From: Rhabdophis nuchalis
Taxonomy: Eukaryota; Chordata; Lepidosauria; Squamata; Natricidae
Length of the DNA stretch: 64,000 nucleotides
Direction: 5' to 3'
Assembly: GCA_039707465.1 (NCBI GenBank)
Contig: CM077647.1
Location: 170,434,163-170,498,162 of the forward strand
The position numbers were made by a program, and so were the translations under genes. Below, one piece after another: positions 40,017 to 54,000 of the stretch. Numbering within the stretch: position 1 is the first letter of the stretch; every line of letters begins with the position of its first letter. The notes under the pieces are model-generated. The model ran no database searches and had not been told where the DNA came from. It worked only from the letters and a program-made list of their open reading frames with translations.

Positions 40017-43000
40017 CTGAATGGGAATCAAGAGGCTAAATTAGGCCATGTTCATACTCCTAATGGCCGAACCTGGCTAGTGGCTCCTTCAATGAATGGG
40101 CTCACTCCGGACTCTGGCGGCAATTGATTTTCAGTGACCTGCTCAAGTGGGAGGAGTCAGTCTCTGGGTTGTTGGGGGGGGGGGGGGTTTGAGAGAAGGG
40201 AAAATAAATTCAGCCGTCCACTTACGACAATTCATTTAACCACAATTCAAACACGGAAAAGAAAAAAAAAAAAGTCCTACACTTAACAAGAGTCGCGGCG
40301 TCGTTACGATTATCCAATCAAAATTCAAGTGCTTGGAAACACACTTGAAGTTATGGCATTCCACGGTCACGTGATCGCCATTTGAGACCTTCCCAGGAAG
40401 GTTTTGACAAGCAAAGCCAATATGGGAAGCTGGATTCGTTTAACGAATGGGGCAAAAAGAGTTGTAAGATCAGGTGTGGCTCATTTAACAACTTTATCAC
40501 TTAGCAATGGAATGTCCAGTCCAAATTGTGATCATAAATCAAGAACTGCCTCTCTCCAGCCATCCATCTACTTATCATTTAGTATTAGTATTTAGTATTT
40601 ATTAGATTTGTATACTGCACCTTCTCCCTTTCGGGACTCAGGGCGGTGTACAGGCAGCAATACAAATCAATACAAAACATAAAATATATTAAAATATATT
40701 ATATAATTAGCCTGTCCTTAAAACCCGTTAAAAACCCCTACTAAAAAACAGTTTAAAATTACGACAGGCCAGCCGCACGAAATAAATAGGTCTTCAAGGC
40801 CCGACAGAAGAGGCCTAGGTCCGTGGTCGTCCATAGGTCAGGGGGTAGGTCATTCCAGAGGGCAGGGGCTGCCACAGAGAAGGCTCTCCCCCTGGGGGTC
40901 GCCAGCTGACATTGCCTGGTCGACGGCACCCTGAGAAGGCTCTCTCTGTGGGAGCGAACTGGTCGGTGGGAGGCATTTGGCACCAGGAGGCGGTCTTGCA
41001 AATAGCTAGGTCCCTTGCCATGGAGCGCTTTGAAGATGGTCACTAGTATCTTGAAGCGCATCCGGAAAGCCACAGGCAGCCAGTGCAGCCCACGCAGGAG
41101 AGGTGTCACATGGGAGCGCCTAGATGCTCCCAAAATCTCCCGCGCGGCTGCAGTCTGAACCAACTGGAGCCTCCGGGTGCACCTCAAGGGAAGCCCCATG
41201 TACAGTGCATTGCAATAGTCCGGGCGGGAGATGATGAGAGCTTGAGTGATCATGCATAAGGCGTCACTATCCAGAAAGGGGCGCAACTGGCATATCAGGC
41301 GAACCTGATAAAAAGCCCCCCTGGCCACAGCCGTCATATGATCTTCCAGAGACAGCCGAGACTCCAGAAGGACACCCAAGCTGCACGCCCTCTCTGTAGG
41401 GGCCAATGACTCGCCCCCAATAGCCAGAGATGGCACCAACTGGCTATAACGTGACGCCGGAAGCCACAGCCACTCGGTCTTGGATGGGTTGAGTCGGAGT
41501 CTGTTTCTCCCCATCCAGACTCGCATGGCCTCCAGACACCGGGACATCACTTCCACGGCATCGTTGGGGTGGTCCGGGGTAGAGATGTACAACTGAGTGT
41601 CATCAGTGTACTGATGGAACTCTACCCCGAAACCACAGATGATCTCACCCAACGGCTTCATATAGATGTTGAACAGGAGGGGCAAGAGGACTGACCCCTG
41701 TGGGACCCCACAAGTGAGGCACCTCGGTGTCGGCTTCTGCCCCCCTACCAACACAAATTGCGACCGGTCGGAGAGGTAGAAGAACCATCGTAAAATGGTG
41801 CCCCCCAGCCCCTCCAGCCGGTGCAGCATGATACCATGGTCGATGGTATCGAAAGCCACTGAGAAATCTAACAGGACCAGGATAGAGGAGCAACCCCTAT
41901 CCCGGGCCCTCCAGAGATCATCCACCAACGCGACCAATGCCATCTCTGTGCTGTACCCAGGCCGGAAGCCGGACTGGCGCGAGCCCAGATAGACAGCTTC
42001 ATCCAGGTGCTGAGGGAGCTGCCACGCCACCACACTCTCAACAACTTTCGCAAGAAATCGAAGGTTGGAGACAGGACAGTAGTTGGCCAACACAGCCGGG
42101 TCCAAGGAAGGCTTCTTGAGGAGGGGCCTCACCACCACCTCTTCAGGCGGCCGGCAGAAACCCCTCACTCAAAGAAGCGTTAACAACTCCCTGGAGCCAG
42201 CCTCATGTAACCTCCCGGGAGGCCAGTACCAACCAGGAGGGACATGGGTCCAATAAACATGTGGTGGCGTTCAGTCGCCCCAGCATCCTGTCCATGTCCT
42301 CAGGAGTCACAGGATTGAACTCTCCCCAGATTAAGATTAAAACGTTTTTAAAATGTAAAAGAACATTATAACGCTGCAGAAGACAGAGCATAGATTAGAA
42401 GCAGAGATAGGTGTGTTGGTACACCATTGACAGAGGAAAGACTGAGGATTTATCTACTATTGCTATTTCCTGGCCCCCTCTCCCCACTTCATCGTGCCCT
42501 CCAGTTGTTAGCATGAAACCTCAAACAAGGTCAAGTTCTTAAAAGCATTTTTAAAAATATATAAATCATTGAAAAACTAAAGCACTTTCTATACCAAAAT
42601 GTTAGGATGGTGGCAAGATCTCGGTTTTAATCACCTTTTTACCGTTGGCAGAAATGCCAGCTACCTGCATCCTCTCCAGCCCTACCAGACAGCTTGGCTC
42701 GATCGGAACAGGTTTTGGGAACCGGGGCCATCTGTGCTTCCGGCGTTCTTCCATGTACTGGAGAGAAGGGAAGGGAAAAGAAGTTGAGTTAGAGGATGGA
42801 AAGGAAAGGCTTCCAAAAGGGGAAGGGAAGAAGATTAGCACCCCACCTGCAAATGGGGAGCAAAGACATGATAGCTGAAGAAATACTTACAGCCAGGAAG
42901 CGAGGATCTACCGCATACTCGGGGTGGGCCTGCAGCCACACCTCGAGATCAGCCCGGCGGGGAGCCGCGTCGCCCACCAGCAGTGTCCCGTCCGTCTTGT

Positions 43001-46000
43001 TCACCACTGGGATATGAGCCTCGAGGTCGATATCAGGGCCTCTCAGGGCTTCCAGACACTGCAGTTCCAGCTGAGATGAAAGAAAGGAAGGAAGGAAGGA
43101 AGATGGAGAGGTAAGAGAGAGGAAGGGAGAAGGGAAAAGAGTAAGAAAGGAAGAAATAAGACGGAGAAGGAAGAAAAGAAGGAAGAAGAAAGGTGCAGAG
43201 AGAAAAGGACAGAAAGAAAAAAGAAAAAAACAATGAGAAAGTGGGAGGGAGGAAAAAGAAAAGAAGGAAAAGAAAGAAAGAGAGGGAGGAGAGGAAGGAA
43301 GAAAACAGAAAGAAAAAATAAAGGAAGGAAGGAGGGAGAAAGGAAGGAAAAGAAAGATGAGAGGGATGGGGTGGAGGGAGAAAGAAAAGGAAAGAAAAAA
43401 AGAAAGATGGAGAGGTAGGGGAGTGAAGGGAAGAAATAAGATGGAGAGAGAAGGAAGATGGAGAGAGAAAAGGACAGAAAGAAAGAAAACAGAAAAAGGA
43501 AGGGTGAGAGAAAGAGGAAGGACAGAAAGAAAAAGGAAGGAAGAAAAGAAAGAAAGGGAGGGAGGGGAGAAAGGAAGAAAGAAAACAAAGAAAGAAAAAA
43601 AGGAAAGAGGGAGGGAGGAAAAGAAAGATGAGAGGGACGGGAGCAGAGGAAGGGAGAAAGAAAGGAAGAAAAAGAAAGAGAAAGAAAGATGGAGAGATAG
43701 GGGAGCAGAGGGAAGAAAGTTAGAAGTAAGATGGAGAAGGAAGGAAGGAAGAAGAAAGATGAAGAGAGAGACAGGACAGAAAGAAAGAAGAAAAAGGAAA
43801 GGTGAGAGAGAGAAAGAAAAAGAAAGAAAGAAAAATAAGCCAGCCAAAAAGTTAGGGTCTCTAACACAGCTTCTCCTTCCTCCTGCCCTTTGCATCTCAC
43901 GGCCACACACCTCCTCCCCCACCCTTGACTAATAGGCCCGCTACCTCTGGCCGCGCATTCCAAGGACCGGACTCCGCAAGCCAGCAACCCCTCACCTCCA
44001 CCATTTTCTTGCTACTTTTCTTCTGGGTGAGAGCAGGCCGATCCCGCATGGTGCCATTAGGGACCAGCTTGTGCTTTTGGAAAGTCAGTTTGATGCCTTC
44101 TTCCTAGAGGAAGGGAGGGAAGAGTTAGGGGCAAGGGTGGAGAAGGAGGGAGCCCGCTTCCGCCCTCCGCCACACACCTTCCCAATTAGCTTTGCAAGCT
44201 CCCAACGGGTGGGGTGGTGGGAATTGAGGGGGGGGGGGGGGAGATAATAATAATGTAAGATTGGTGGCACAAAAATCTGTTGATTATCCACAGGATAATC
44301 TAAGTTTCTAGACAGGCGTGGAAGGAGTGGGGGGCAGAGGGCACGTAGGGTCTTTATCAGATTTCCACTTCGGTCTTTAGCAACGGATGGAAACGAATCA
44401 AGGAGAGAAACAACTAAGAACTAAGGAAAAATGTCCTAACACAGGGGTGTCAAGCTTGATTTCATTGTGGGCTGTATCAGGGTTGTGTTTGACCTCAGAA
44501 GGCCTGGGGAGAGAAGGGAGGTTGTGGGTGTGTCCAGGGAGGGTGTCGTTATGGTGGGCATTGCCACGGGACGTGGCACAGGACTGCACCTCTGCACACG
44601 TGGTTTTATACACTTATTAAAATAGGTAAAGGTTCCTCTCACACATATGTGCTAGTCATTCCCGACTCTAGTGGGTGGTGCTCATCTCCGTTTCAAAGCC
44701 GAAGAGCCAGCGCTGTATGAAGACATCATGGTCATGTGGCAGGTATCTCAATGGAACGCTGTTACCTTCCCACCAAAGGTGGTCCCTATTTTTCTACTTG
44801 CACTTTTACATGCTTTCAAACTGCTAGGTTGGCAGAAGCTGGGAGAAGTAACGGGAGCTCACTCCGTTACGTGGTGCTAGGGATTCGAACCGCTGAACTG
44901 TTCTGATTGACAAGCTCAGTGTCTTAACCACCATGTCCCTATAAAGGTAGAGAGGCGTACATTTCTGTGATTTATTTTTTTTTTTAAATACATACTTGGA
45001 TCTACTTCAGGGTGTCAAACTCACGGCTGAAACCTGCCTACAAAAGGATGACCACAGGTCATGAGAAAGAGGGAAAAAGAGGTCCAAGAATGAGGAATGG
45101 GCACAAGGAGCTGCTCTTCAAAATGGTCCAATGTGGAAACCTGGTGATTTTTGCTGCTTTGTTTAGCAGCTGAATCTCCATTTTCATCCATTTTTCAAAT
45201 TCCCTAATGATATATCCGTTCGGTTTTGCGCAAGGGCTCGGTCCTGGCATGCACGGAGGGCTGGGTGCGGGTGGGGATGGATGCTGTTCTTCCAGACCTA
45301 TCTTGAACTCACATCTTTGATCTGCACGGTAAACTCCTTCTCTTGGCCACCGTGTCGGAGGCGGGTGAAGGAAGCTGTGCCTTCCTCTTGGGATGCCAGA
45401 GGGCAGATGTGAGGGATGGGGGAGGTGGTGTACTCTCCGTGCAAGTGGGGCAGGCCTTCTCCCTGGCCAATGCAGGACACTACCTGGCCCTGTTGCGGAG
45501 AGGGCCACTTTCCGGACAGCACAGCCTGGCACACCAAGTCGATGCGGGTGATGAGGACACGGTCCTGCAGAAACAAAAGGAAGAGATGCTCATCCGGGCA
45601 AAAGACGCCATTTCCCCCGTAAGATGCCTTCAAACTCCACCCGCAGTTTCCCCACTTGGGAACTGCGTATCTCCAAGGCGTCTCCGCCTTCTCGCCAACA
45701 CTTAAGGCTTTGATGACGTTAGTCATCTTTAGTCAACCAAGCACCAAGGACTCCATATTTCACAGTGCTTTTACAGCCCTCTCTAAGCGGTTTGAAGAGT
45801 TAGTCCCAAGATGGCAAACCTATGGCACGGGTGCCACAGGTGGCATGCGGAACCATTTCTTAGGGCATGCGAAAGGTTGTCAGCTCCAGTGCGCTTGTGT
45901 GCGCTGGCCAGTTGATTTAGGTCTTCTTTTGAGGCCGTTTTTCGCCCTCTGGAGGCTTCAGGAAAGCTCCTGAAGCCTCTGGAGGTGGGGGAGGCTGTTT

Positions 46001-49000
46001 TCACCCTCCCCAGGCTCCTAGAAAGCCTCTGGAGTCTGGGGAGGGCGAAAAAAGCATGCCAAAAGCAGGGGGTCGCACACATAGCATTATGGGTGTGGCA
46101 AATACTCACACACATCCCCCCTGTGCTCCCCCCCCCCCGTTTTTGGCACGCAAACCAAAAAAGGTTAGCCATCACTGAGTTAGTCTATTGCCCCACAACA
46201 ATCTGGGTCCTCGTTTTACCCACCTCGGAAGGATGGGAGTCTGAGTCAACTTCGAGCTGGTCAGGATTGAACTGCTGGCAGTCAGCAGAATCAATCTGAA
46301 ATACGGCGTCCTAACCACTGTCCCACCAGTTCTTAATAGCAATTGCACTTCGACATATATTGCTTCATAGTGCTTTTACAGCCTCCTCTAAGCGCTTTGC
46401 AGAGTCAGCCTATTGCCTCCAACAATCTGGGTCCTCGTTTTACCCACCTTGAAAGGATAGAAGGCTGACTCAAACTTGAACCGGTCAGGATCGAACTGCT
46501 GGCAGTTAGCAGAATTAGCCTGCAATATTGCTTTGTATCCACTGTGCCACCACAGTTCTTAATAGCAATAGCATTTAGACACATACATTGCAGTCTTCTC
46601 TAAGCACTTTACAGAGTCAGCCTATTGCCTCCAACAATCTTGGTCCTCATTTTACCCACCTTGGAAGGATGGGAGGCAGAGTCAACTTAGAGCCACTCAG
46701 GATCGAACTGCTGGCAGTCAGCAGAATTAGCCTGCAATATTGTGTCCTAACCACTGCTCCACCACAGTTCTTAATGCTTTTTCTGTCAGAAAGACAGAAA
46801 GTTTGGTGAGTGCTGCAGTGACTTAGAGGTGGAGCTCTCGCTTTACAATCAGGAGGCTGTGTGTTCGATCCTAGGTAGAGGCAGATGTTTCTCTTTCTGG
46901 GCACAATGAGAATTTATCTTCTGAACAAAACTCCGCCTTGGCAACAGGAAGAGCATCAGGCCAGTAAACAGCTCCATTCAGTTGCCCAGACTCAAACCCA
47001 CAAAGGGATTATGGGTCATTAAACAAGGATGATGAAAGACTTTTGTATATCATGGACTGAGAACACTATCCCTAAATGCTCCTATTGGGTAAGGTTTCCC
47101 CCCTTTGCCCCTAATTAAAAATTACCACACGCTCATGAAATTGGCAATATCGGATGAAAATCTCTGTGAAAGACCTCACAAAATATTAGGAGTAACCCCC
47201 CCAAAATTGTCAAAGTTATTTTTCAAATGCCATCACTTTAGAAGGTACACCTTTCAACTATGAAATGTCTCCAAGGCAGGTGAGAATAAAGTGAGTGTTC
47301 CCACCAGTTTTATTGGTTAACTTATAAGCGTTGAAGCGTTAACCAATGCTCGTTTCTTGAATAATTACTTGGAAGTGCTTCAAAAGTTGGAACGCAGCCC
47401 TTCTCTGACATTCACTGAAAAAGCAGCCATGTTTTTCCTTCAGGCTTCTGCTTGAGTCCGTAAAGGAATCCATTCATTCAAGTTAACGTGCCTCTTAAAG
47501 TAACTATCGTATTTTTCAGACTCTAAGACACACCAGAGTATAAGATACACCGTGATTTTAAAGAGGTAAATTTAAAAAAAAAACTTTTTTGCACTCTGCA
47601 GGCCTCCCAAACCCTCTGCACACCTCGTTGTTTAAAAAAACAAAAAACAAACAAACCCAAAGAAACAAAAAAAAGGGGCATGGATAACTTTCAGAGTGTT
47701 GCTGGGGGGTGGGAGTGGGGTGCAAAAAATGCTCAGTTATTTGCTCATTTCTGCCCTCCTCAGCCCCCAGGAGCACTCTGGAAGCCTCCTAAAGGCTCTG
47801 CATGGCCATTTTGGTGAAGGGGGCGGGGTTTTGGGAGGCAGAAAATGCTGTATTCAATGAATAAGATGCACCCAGATGTTCAGCCTCTTTTTTGAGGGAA
47901 AAAGGTGCGTCTTATACTCCGAAAAATATGGTAATTTGGAATGAACGCCCTTTGAATGATGTGGGAGTAGGAATGGATTTCCAGAGGAAAAAAATTGCCG
48001 ACAGGGTGACCCTGAGGACACAGATAAACCTCCAAGTGCTTCAACGTCCCTTTAAAACAGGGGTGTCAAACTCGCGTCATTATGGGGGTGTGACATGACA
48101 TATTGGGACTTTTTTCCTTAGCTAAAATGGGTGTGGGCGTGGCCAGTGTGTGATGCATCTGGGCCACAAGTTTGACAGAACTGGTCTAAAAGGATGCAAA
48201 TGACTAGCTGTATGCAAGGAGTATAAATCCTTCCCTTCCCTACCATCCAGTCAACGCTGAAGAAGCTTTTTGGATGAGAAGCGAAACGTCTTCAAAAGAA
48301 AAAAACAAGGAAAATCCAGTTGCCTCTTGAAAAGCACTTTTGAGGTCCCTTTTGGCAAATTCATTGGAATTTGTGACAAAACCCACCAGTGTCTTGATTT
48401 TTGCGCTGTCCATCTTATCTAGAGGTGGCTCTGGGCTGTTTACAAACATTAAAAACCAGTAAGCATTAAAATGATAAACTATAATTTTATGGCTACCCAG
48501 AGGTGCCCTGGGATAAGACAGGAGGTCAATAGATTAAACAAAAAATGATGAGAAGCGAAATGCCTTCCAAGAAAAAACAAGAAAAGTTCAATTGCCTCCC
48601 GAAAAAGCACCTTTGGGACACACTATAAATGGGACATATTTATCCCTGTTGAGAAGCAGAGCGAGAAGAATAAAAGAAGAACTGCCCAAGACAAACATTT
48701 GTATTAAATTACTTCTGAATCCTATGGGATCGAAAAAAGTAAATTCTGCTCAAGTGGAATGGGACAACTCGCTATGGCCAACATGCTGCGGGACAATTCA
48801 ACAATTCAATTTAATTATTTATCATAATTTAAAATATATATATTAATTTTAGCAGATTAACAGAGTTGGAAGGGACCTTGCAGGTCATCTAGTCCAACCC
48901 CCTGCCCAAGCAAGAGACCCTACATCTGCCTCTACCTAGGATTGAACTCATAACCTCCTGATTGGGAGGCGAGAGCTCTACTTCTAGGACACAGCAGCAT

Positions 49001-50382
49001 CTTTGTTCGTTTGCGTTTCATTTCGCCTCTCCTTTTGCGTGCTGACTTTAATGATTCTATCGCCTTGTTTCTTCAATATTACATAACTCCTGTTCCTCTG
49101 CAGTCTCAAACGGAAGAATGTGTTCTTGGTGCCCCCTACCACTCCAGGAGTATCCCTGCCTTCTCCTGCTCGCCCATTACCTTTGGCCACTCGTGGGCCC
49201 TTTGGCGCTCCTGGAGCAGCAGATCCGAGGCACTAGGCTGCGGGGAGTTCCCCTCGTGGGAAGTGGGCAGGGAGAGCAGCGAGGATTCCTCCTCCTCAAA
49301 CAGCTTCCCGCCACAAGAAGCCTCCTCACCTGGGACAAAAAACAATGACGAGAAGGTAGATAGGGATGGAAAGAGAATGTGGGTCTGCTCCAGAAGAGGG
49401 CCCTGAAGAGAAGGACATAGCTGGGCGGATTAAGTTACAACAGCTCGCTTAGTGACTTTTCAAAGTTACGACAGCGCTAGTTACATTAATTATACTCGCA
49501 TTATGATAACATTGGACATAACACAATCATCTCTCAACTTTTAATCCTTTCCTCTACATACTGATTTTAAAATCTATCTATCTATAAATCTGTGTGTGTG
49601 TGTTTCCAGCATAACTCTGGAGCACCTCAAACTATTTCAACCAAACTAGGTAAACAGATGACGTACTCTCTGTAGACAAATACTGTGGGGGTAAGACACC
49701 CCTAACACCCCTTGGGGTGTGTATTCTGTTAAGATATAGCCTGTTGTGCCTTAAAATGGCTTCTACTGCACAGCACAGTGTAGTTGTCATGGTAACAGCT
49801 TCACAGTACTCCAGAAGGGGGCTCCCTCTGGTAAGGGGGAAAACCCAACATTAGAAATTATGCTTCTGGTGGCACAGGAGAAAACATTTTTAACTAATTT
49901 AGTTGTCACCGAAATCAAGGCTCAGGAAGAAGTTGCTCTTGTTATCGCCTCTTCAGCAATTACGGCGACGTTAATGGAAGGAGGACAGCCCATTCCGTAA
50001 TTATGTTGCCACTTGACATCGCCATTCCTGTGTAATACAGGACAGGAATAAGTAAATACCTGGGCAACGCCGGGTTCTGATACTATATAAAAATATACAC
50101 AATAATATTTTCTCTCTTTCTATCACTATTCTAAATCTTAATAGCACAAATCTTATATTAGTAAGATTGCCAAAATTGTCAATATTATCCCTATTATTTT
50201 GTATCAAAATTAACGATATCCAGATGCCACACTGTTCATGTATTATGTGTGTGTGTGTGTGTGTGTGTGTGTTAGTTTTTATGAGCTGATCAATAAATAA
50301 ATCAGAGAGACTAGGATAGATAGATTTTGAGCTTTTCAGCTCTCATCAGCTACTCTTACAGGGATTCGAACCTGTGTATATA

Positions 50383-50417
<35 letters not shown>

Positions 50418-50550
50418 GTGTATGTATAAGTATATGTATATACAGGTTCGAATCCCTGTAAGAGTATGACTAGCTGATGAGAGCTAAAAAGCTCAAAATA
50501 GATCTATCCTAGACTCTCTGATTTATTTATTGATCAGCTCATAAAAACCA

Positions 50551-50583
<33 letters not shown>

Positions 50584-50702
50584 CAGGTTCGAATCCCTGT
50601 AAGAGTATGACTAGCTGATGAAAGCTAAAAAGCTCGAAATAGATCTATCCTAGTCTCTCTGATTTATTTATTGATCAGCTCATATATCTATATCTATATC
50701 TA

Positions 50703-50756
<54 letters not shown>

Positions 50757-51050
50757 CATACATACATACATACATATACACACACACATACATGCTGGTA
50801 TTGCCATCCTCTGGTGTTTTCCCGTGTATATAGCATGGAATTGTTATTACAACGTTTCGGCAATATCTCACTTGCCATCCTCAGGCTTCGGTCTGTGATT
50901 GCGAAGGTGTCACCCTTCACAGACCGAAGCCTGAGGATGGCAAGTGAGATCTTGCCAAAACGTTGCAATAACAATTCCATGCTATATACACGGGAAAACA
51001 CCCGAGGATGGCAATACCAGCATACCTACACCCATGAAAATCTACGAAAC

Positions 51051-51081
<31 letters not shown>

Positions 51082-54000
51082 TGTATGTATGTATGTATGT
51101 ATGTTCATTTTAATGTATGCCAATTAGAGTATAATAGTGGCCAAAATTATGCAAATCTTTTGGGAAAAGTGTATTTTCTAAAACTAGCCAATAACACCAC
51201 TTTTTTTGGGAGGAGTACCATAAAATTATATATCAATGGAAAGATAATTTAAGATTGTAATGCGATGACTTTTATGAAGGATTTGCTATTAGAATCGCAG
51301 TTATAAAGAAGAAAAGTGAAAAGTGATATACAAAAATTATCACCATAGAAGAAATGAGATATACAAACATTATCACCATGTCAGTTAATACTTAGTTGGG
51401 TAACCTTTAGCATGAATTACGGCCTTACGTCTTTCCATGGAGTGAACCAAGTCTTTTAGTTCTGCTGTTATAATGTGAAACCAAGATTGCTTCTATTAAC
51501 TGGGTTTTATTGCCGGGTCCCTTCTGCCTAACAAGTTAGTTGGCTCCATAGATTTTCAATTGGGTTAAGATCTGGGCTATTCCCAGGTTATTCCCAGGCC
51601 ATTCCAGGAGTATGATTATCTTGTGATTCCAAAAGAAAGTGGTGTTATTAGCCTTCAAACCTCAAAAATAACCCTTTTCCCAAAGGTTTTCCACAATTCT
51701 GGCCACTACTGTCTATTGCAAGTGACAGTGAAGTTATTCTATTCCGTTTTCACGCTTTTGACCTTTGTAGAATCCCCAGGAACATGTGATCAGAATTTGG
51801 ATGCTTGGCAAACTGACTCATGTTTATGACGGTGGCAGTGTCCCGAGGTCATGGGAGGATCACCTTTTGCGAGCTTCGGACAAGCGAAGTCCACAGGGGA
51901 GACAGATTCACTTAACAACGGTGTTACCAATTGAACCGCTGCAGCGATTCCCTTAATAAACATGGCAAGAAAAGTATATAAAATTGGGGGTGAAATTCAC
52001 TTAACAAATGTTTCGCCTAGCAATCAAAATGTGGGGGTAAATCGTGGTCATAACCTGAGGACTACCTGTAGTACAGTGCTAATAGGGGTTTTTTTGGGTG
52101 TATGTGTGTGGCTTTTTAGCAAGCTCCTGTACACCCCTTTGCTAAAAGCCAATCCAGGCTGGCATTAATTCAATGCTTGGCAAGAGGACTAGCTGAATAT
52201 CTCCTCGGTGTGCCATTTTACAAGTTCCATAAAAAAAGCGAACGTTAGAATAGTTCGGACATGTGATGCGACACCAGGAAGAATACAGCATACTTCCACT
52301 TAGTCATCCAAGCAAAGATGAAAGGAAAACCAGGACCAGGCAGAAGAAGAGCATCATGGCTTCAAAATCCAAGGGACTGGTTTGGACAAAACTAAGCAGC
52401 ATGTGCGAAAGTTGATTAAAAAATAGAACTGCCAACATGACTGCTGACATGCGGTGATGGATATGGCACAACAAGAAGTTAGTGGACGAACAGTTCGTAA
52501 CTATAGCCGCAGGTGGCTAGATTCTGCACAGCAGCACCAGGGATTCGGCGGAAAAAGAGGTATCTAATCCACCACGGCTATTTTATATTACAAATGTGGC
52601 AAACCCCTTTGCACTACCTATTCCTTTTCCTTTTCGTATTAAACTGACTACGGGCCTCACTGTTTATGGATTGTAATTTTAGAATGGTTAGATCATGTGA
52701 CCACAATCACTCCATGCACATGCTAGTTTTTTCCTCTTCTCTCTCTTTTTGTTTCTGTTATAATTTTGCACCAGATAAGTTAAAACCAATTTCATTATAA
52801 TTTTAGTACAATGACGATGAAGATTATTATGTGACAGATTGGATTTTATCATAGATTTTATCTGTTATTTATCATTCTATTCTAGAAATTTTAAATTGGA
52901 TATTCACTGAGTGTTTTTATTTGTTCTGGTCTCTGACTGTAATAAATTATCCTGACTCCTAAAGTTCTGTTAGTGCAGGGGTCTGCAAAGTTGGCTCTTT
53001 GAAGACTGGTGAACTTCAACTCCCAAAATTCCCCAGGCTGGCTAGGGAATTCTGGGAGTTGAAGTCCACTAGTCTTCAAAAAGCCAACTTTGCAGACCCC
53101 TGTGTTAGTGGAGAAATAAGGGACAGAAAAGGCTTTTAATAAACTTGAGTAGTAAAAAAATACTTAATACGAAATGCTATATTTCGTAAAAGACTGCTTT
53201 AGAGAAAACCAGATACAACCATAAATAAAAACGCTCCGCTTCTAGAAGACAAGAATTGCAGATTGATCCAGCAATGATAGATTTACGACTAAATAAATGA
53301 GGCAGGCTACAGCAGCGTTTTTCAACCACTGTGCCGTGGCACACTAGTGTGCCGTGAGATATTGTCTGGTGTGCCGTGGGAAAAATTTCTTTGTGTTTAT
53401 TTGATTCCTATTCAAGAGAATTATTTTATATATAGTCAATATAGGCACAGAGTTAATTTTTTTAAACATTTTCTAATGGTGGTGGTGTGCCTCGTGATTT
53501 TTTTCATAAAAAAAGTGTGCCTTTGCACAAAAAAGGTTGAAAAACACTGGGCTACAGATACATTCAGCCATTAATACATCCCACACAGAAAAATAAACCA
53601 GTATATATTAGCGACAAATAAACTGGGGTTGGATTCCGTAATATGCCTCAGTCAGGACAATGTGGGGGCTGTTGGTCCATGTTTGGGTTGTTGGTCTATG
53701 TTTAATCAATGTTTAAGCTGACATATTAAATTGTTACGAATTGGGGAAAGGTGTTGTGGCAGACTCTGACAGTGAGGAGGTTGGGGAGGAACATGGGCGA
53801 GTCCTGGAGTCTGATGGGAGCTATGGTTGGAGGCAGAGATGGGGCCAGGGCCATCCGACATTTCTCAGCTACCTTAGGAGTCGGAGATAAGTGGGGAAGA
53901 AGAACAGCTGGAGCCTGTTCCTGATGCGCGCATGCGCAGAGCTGTCAGGAGAAGGGAACAATTAAGGAACAGGAATCGACTCTGGAGTAAAGATGTAAGT

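Noticed and set aside
42635..42650. Earlier donor AACG|GTAAAA for the penultimate CHD8 exon
   Set aside because: It would throw the last exon out of frame. The GTGATT donor after AAAAAG gives phase 0 and the conserved NGKK.
42789..43922. 377-codon minus-strand ORF and 191-codon plus-strand ORF
   Set aside because: They are translations of the polypurine/polypyrimidine tract (Ser/Phe/Leu/Pro or Arg/Lys/Glu only); just the part at 42891-43070 is real, as the CHD8 BRK exon.
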